From positions 62,001 through 126,000 of the forward strand of contig CACYYM010000010.1 of the NCBI GenBank assembly GCA_902778625.1: a stretch of 64,000 nt of DNA, in the 5' to 3' direction. Under the pieces are notes generated by a model. The model was not told where the DNA came from, made no database searches, and was given only the letters and a program-made list of their open reading frames with translations. The position numbers and the translations under genes are program-made. Of this stretch, positions 62,625 to 64,000 are shown in pieces; positions within the stretch are counted from its first letter, which is position 1, and each line of letters opens with the position of its first letter. This DNA is from an uncultured Bacteroidales bacterium (GTDB lineage Bacteria > Bacteroidota > Bacteroidia > Bacteroidales > Bacteroidaceae).

Positions 62625-64000
62625 TTACTTGTTGATAATCTGATTGAATGCTTCTACTAACTCGTTCACGACAAATGGTTGTCCCTTTACTTGGTTGAAC
62701 TGCAAGGGCACGAAGCCGTCGACTTTCATGCGAAGCCAGCCTGCGAGCTGTCCCATATTCTGTTCTGCGACCACAACCTTCGGGTACTTCTTCAATACTT
62801 CGGCAGTGTTCTTTGGCAACGGGTTGATGTAACGGAAATGCGCGAGGGCAACCTTCTTGCCCTGGGCACGCAGTTCGTCCATCGCTGCATGCAGGTGACC
62901 ATAAGTACCGCCGAAGCCCACGATGAGCAACTCGGCATCGTCTTTGTCGCCGAGCACCTCGAGGTCGGGCACGGGGATGGCAGCTATCTTTGCCTGGCGC
63001 TTACGTGTCATCAGGTCGTGATTCTCTGGATTTGTGCTGATGGCACCAGTCTTGTCGTCCTTTTCGAGGCCGCCGAGGATGTGCTCGAAGCCTTCGCGGC
63101 CGGGCACGGCCCAGTAGCGAACGCCTTCAGCATTACGCATATACGGTGTCCACGAGCCTTTCAGTTCCTCCGGGACATACGGCGGATTGATAGCGGGATA
63201 CTGTTTCAAGTCGGGCAATCTAAAGGCAGCCGAGCCGTTTGCAACAAAGGCGTCGGTCATCAGGATGACGGGCGTCATGTGTTCCAACGCAATCTTTGAG
63301 GCAGCGTATGCCATTTCGAAGCAATCCGTAGGACTTGCTGCGGCAACGACAGGCATTGGGCTCTCGCCGTTACGACCAAAGAGAGCTTGCAAGAGGTCGG
63401 TCTGTTCGCTCTTCGTAGGAAGACCCGTTGCAGGTCCGCCTCGCTGCACATCAAGCACGACGATGGGCAACTCCATGATGACTGCAAGGTTCATCGCCTC
63501 GCTCTTGAGGCAGATGCCGGGGCCGGAAGTCGAAGTCACAGCGAGTGCTCCAGCGAATGATGCACCGACTGCCGACGCGCAGCCTGCTATCTCGTCCTCG
63601 CACTGAACAGTGATGACACCGAGGCTCTTGTGCTTCGACAACTCGTGAAGGACGTCGGTTGCAGGTGTGATGGGATACGAACCAAGGTAAAGCTTCAGCC
63701 CAGCCTTCTCGGCAGCAGCGATGAAGCCATACGCCGTAGCCTTGTTGCCGGTGATGTCCATATAGCGACCGGGCACTTTGTGCTTGGTCTCGATGCGATA
63801 GACGTTGGCCACGCTGCTGTGCGTGTTGTGGCCGTAGTCATAGCCTGCCTGGATGACTTTGATGTTTGCCTCAGCCACTTCGGGCTTCTTGGCGAACTTC
63901 TCACGCAAGAAGTTGAAGGCGACGTCGAGGTCTCTGTCGAACAACCAGCACACCAGTCCGAGGGCAAACATATTGCGACATTTGCTCACGCTCTTGGCGT
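62625..64000 (-). CDS. korA: 2-Oxoacid:ferredoxin oxidoreductase, alpha subunit (N-terminus outside window)
   Basis: The frame is open to the window end, giving about 458 residues of a protein usually near 610. Present are the end of the fused gamma domain (NMFALGLVCWLFDRDLDVAF, then HNTHSSVANVYRIE) and the pyrimidine-binding alpha domain (ITGNKATAYGFIAAAEKAGL, LGSYPITPATDVLHELSKHK, GPGICLKSEAMNLAVIMELP, VLDVQRGGPATGLPTKSEQT). The gamma-alpha fusion is typical of KorA in Bacteroidetes. Operon korA-korB. Confidence 0.92.
   Translation of the reverse strand, partial: AKSVSKCRNMFALGLVCWLFDRDLDVAFNFLREKFAKKPEVAEANIKVIQAGYDYGHNTHSSVANVYRIETKHKVPGRYMDITGNKATAYGFIAAAEKAGLKLYLGSYPITPATDVLHELSKHKSLGVITVQCEDEIAGCASAVGASFAGALAVTSTSGPGICLKSEAMNLAVIMELPIVVLDVQRGGPATGLPTKSEQTDLLQALFGRNGESPMPVVAAASPTDCFEMAYAASKIALEHMTPVILMTDAFVANGSAAFRLPDLKQYPAINPPYVPEELKGSWTPYMRNAEGVRYWAVPGREGFEHILGGLEKDDKTGAISTNPENHDLMTRKRQAKIAAIPVPDLEVLGDKDDAELLIVGFGGTYGHLHAAMDELRAQGKKVALAHFRYINPLPKNTAEVLKKYPKVVVAEQNMGQLAGWLRMKVDGFVPLQFNQVKGQPFVVNELVEAFNQIINK

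Overview
The window looks like a chromosomal segment of a Bacteroidales bacterium, most likely Prevotella or a relative. The evidence is a porP-gldKLMN type IX secretion (T9SS) operon, cargo proteins with T9SS-type C-terminal tails, BspA-like leucine-rich repeats, a yceD-rpmF-fabH-era cluster, an ftsX-DUF3098-uppP-truB-queA cluster, KorAB, Ddh, and promoters of the Bacteroidetes type (TTTG, about 20 bp, TAnnTTTG). Shine-Dalgarno sites are not evident. No rRNA, tRNA, CRISPR array, prophage or transposase gene was seen.

Layout. 1-6.8 kb: end of an outer-membrane barrel gene, a secreted GH130-like enzyme with discoidin domains, a leftward operon with two tandem deoxynucleoside kinases and a GH25 lysozyme, and a BASS-type transporter. 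7.1-12.3 kb: an aromatic amino acid operon (pheA, aminotransferase, an unexpected beta-helix protein, DAHP synthase/chorismate mutase, tyrA) preceded by a 19-residue Phe/Tyr-rich leader peptide and an attenuator. 12.4-15.5 kb: FKBP lipoprotein, glyS, a lipoprotein. 15.9-22.1 kb: the T9SS core operon, with porP disrupted. 22.5-29.9 kb: an InlB-repeat T9SS cargo, groES-groEL, a YfhO-like protein, rpsO with a broken 3' end. 30-37.8 kb: a small cytoplasmic protein, then a long leftward housekeeping run (miaB, ftsX, DUF3098, uppP, truB, queA, folK) and ddh. 38-41 kb: nrdDG. 41-48.2 kb: two full-length M60-like metallopeptidase/LRR proteins and the stub of a third. 49.4-64 kb: a six-hairpin glycosidase-like protein, purN, era-fabH-rpmF-yceD (leftward), a histidine kinase, a C11 protease, a DUF3298 lipoprotein, a large outer-membrane barrel protein, and korB-korA running off the edge.

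The most striking feature is not a gene. At least twelve intergenic sites carry tandem arrays with an almost exact 22-bp period. Each unit is an 18-bp imperfect palindrome (6-nt arm, RCAYGY core, 6-nt complementary arm) plus a 4-nt linker. The core is constant while the arms change together between arrays (AACTTA/TAAGTT, AACGCC/GGCGTT, ATTTCC/GGAAAT, ATCCCC/GGGGAT). Nearly all arrays sit just after a stop codon, often within 25 bp. Three of them contain an invariant-length 76-bp AT-rich centre (ACATGT cores) that stays in phase with the flanking units. I do not recognise this family; it is the best candidate here for something undescribed.

Two other dispersed repeats occur: a CCCC/GGGG hairpin family that has entered the 5' coding ends of yfhO and possibly folK, and short TTGTAAAT-type tandem repeats directly before several start codons. 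Three genes (porP, rpsO, a third M60-like gene) show internal deletions with loss of frame. These may be real or assembly errors and should be checked against reads.
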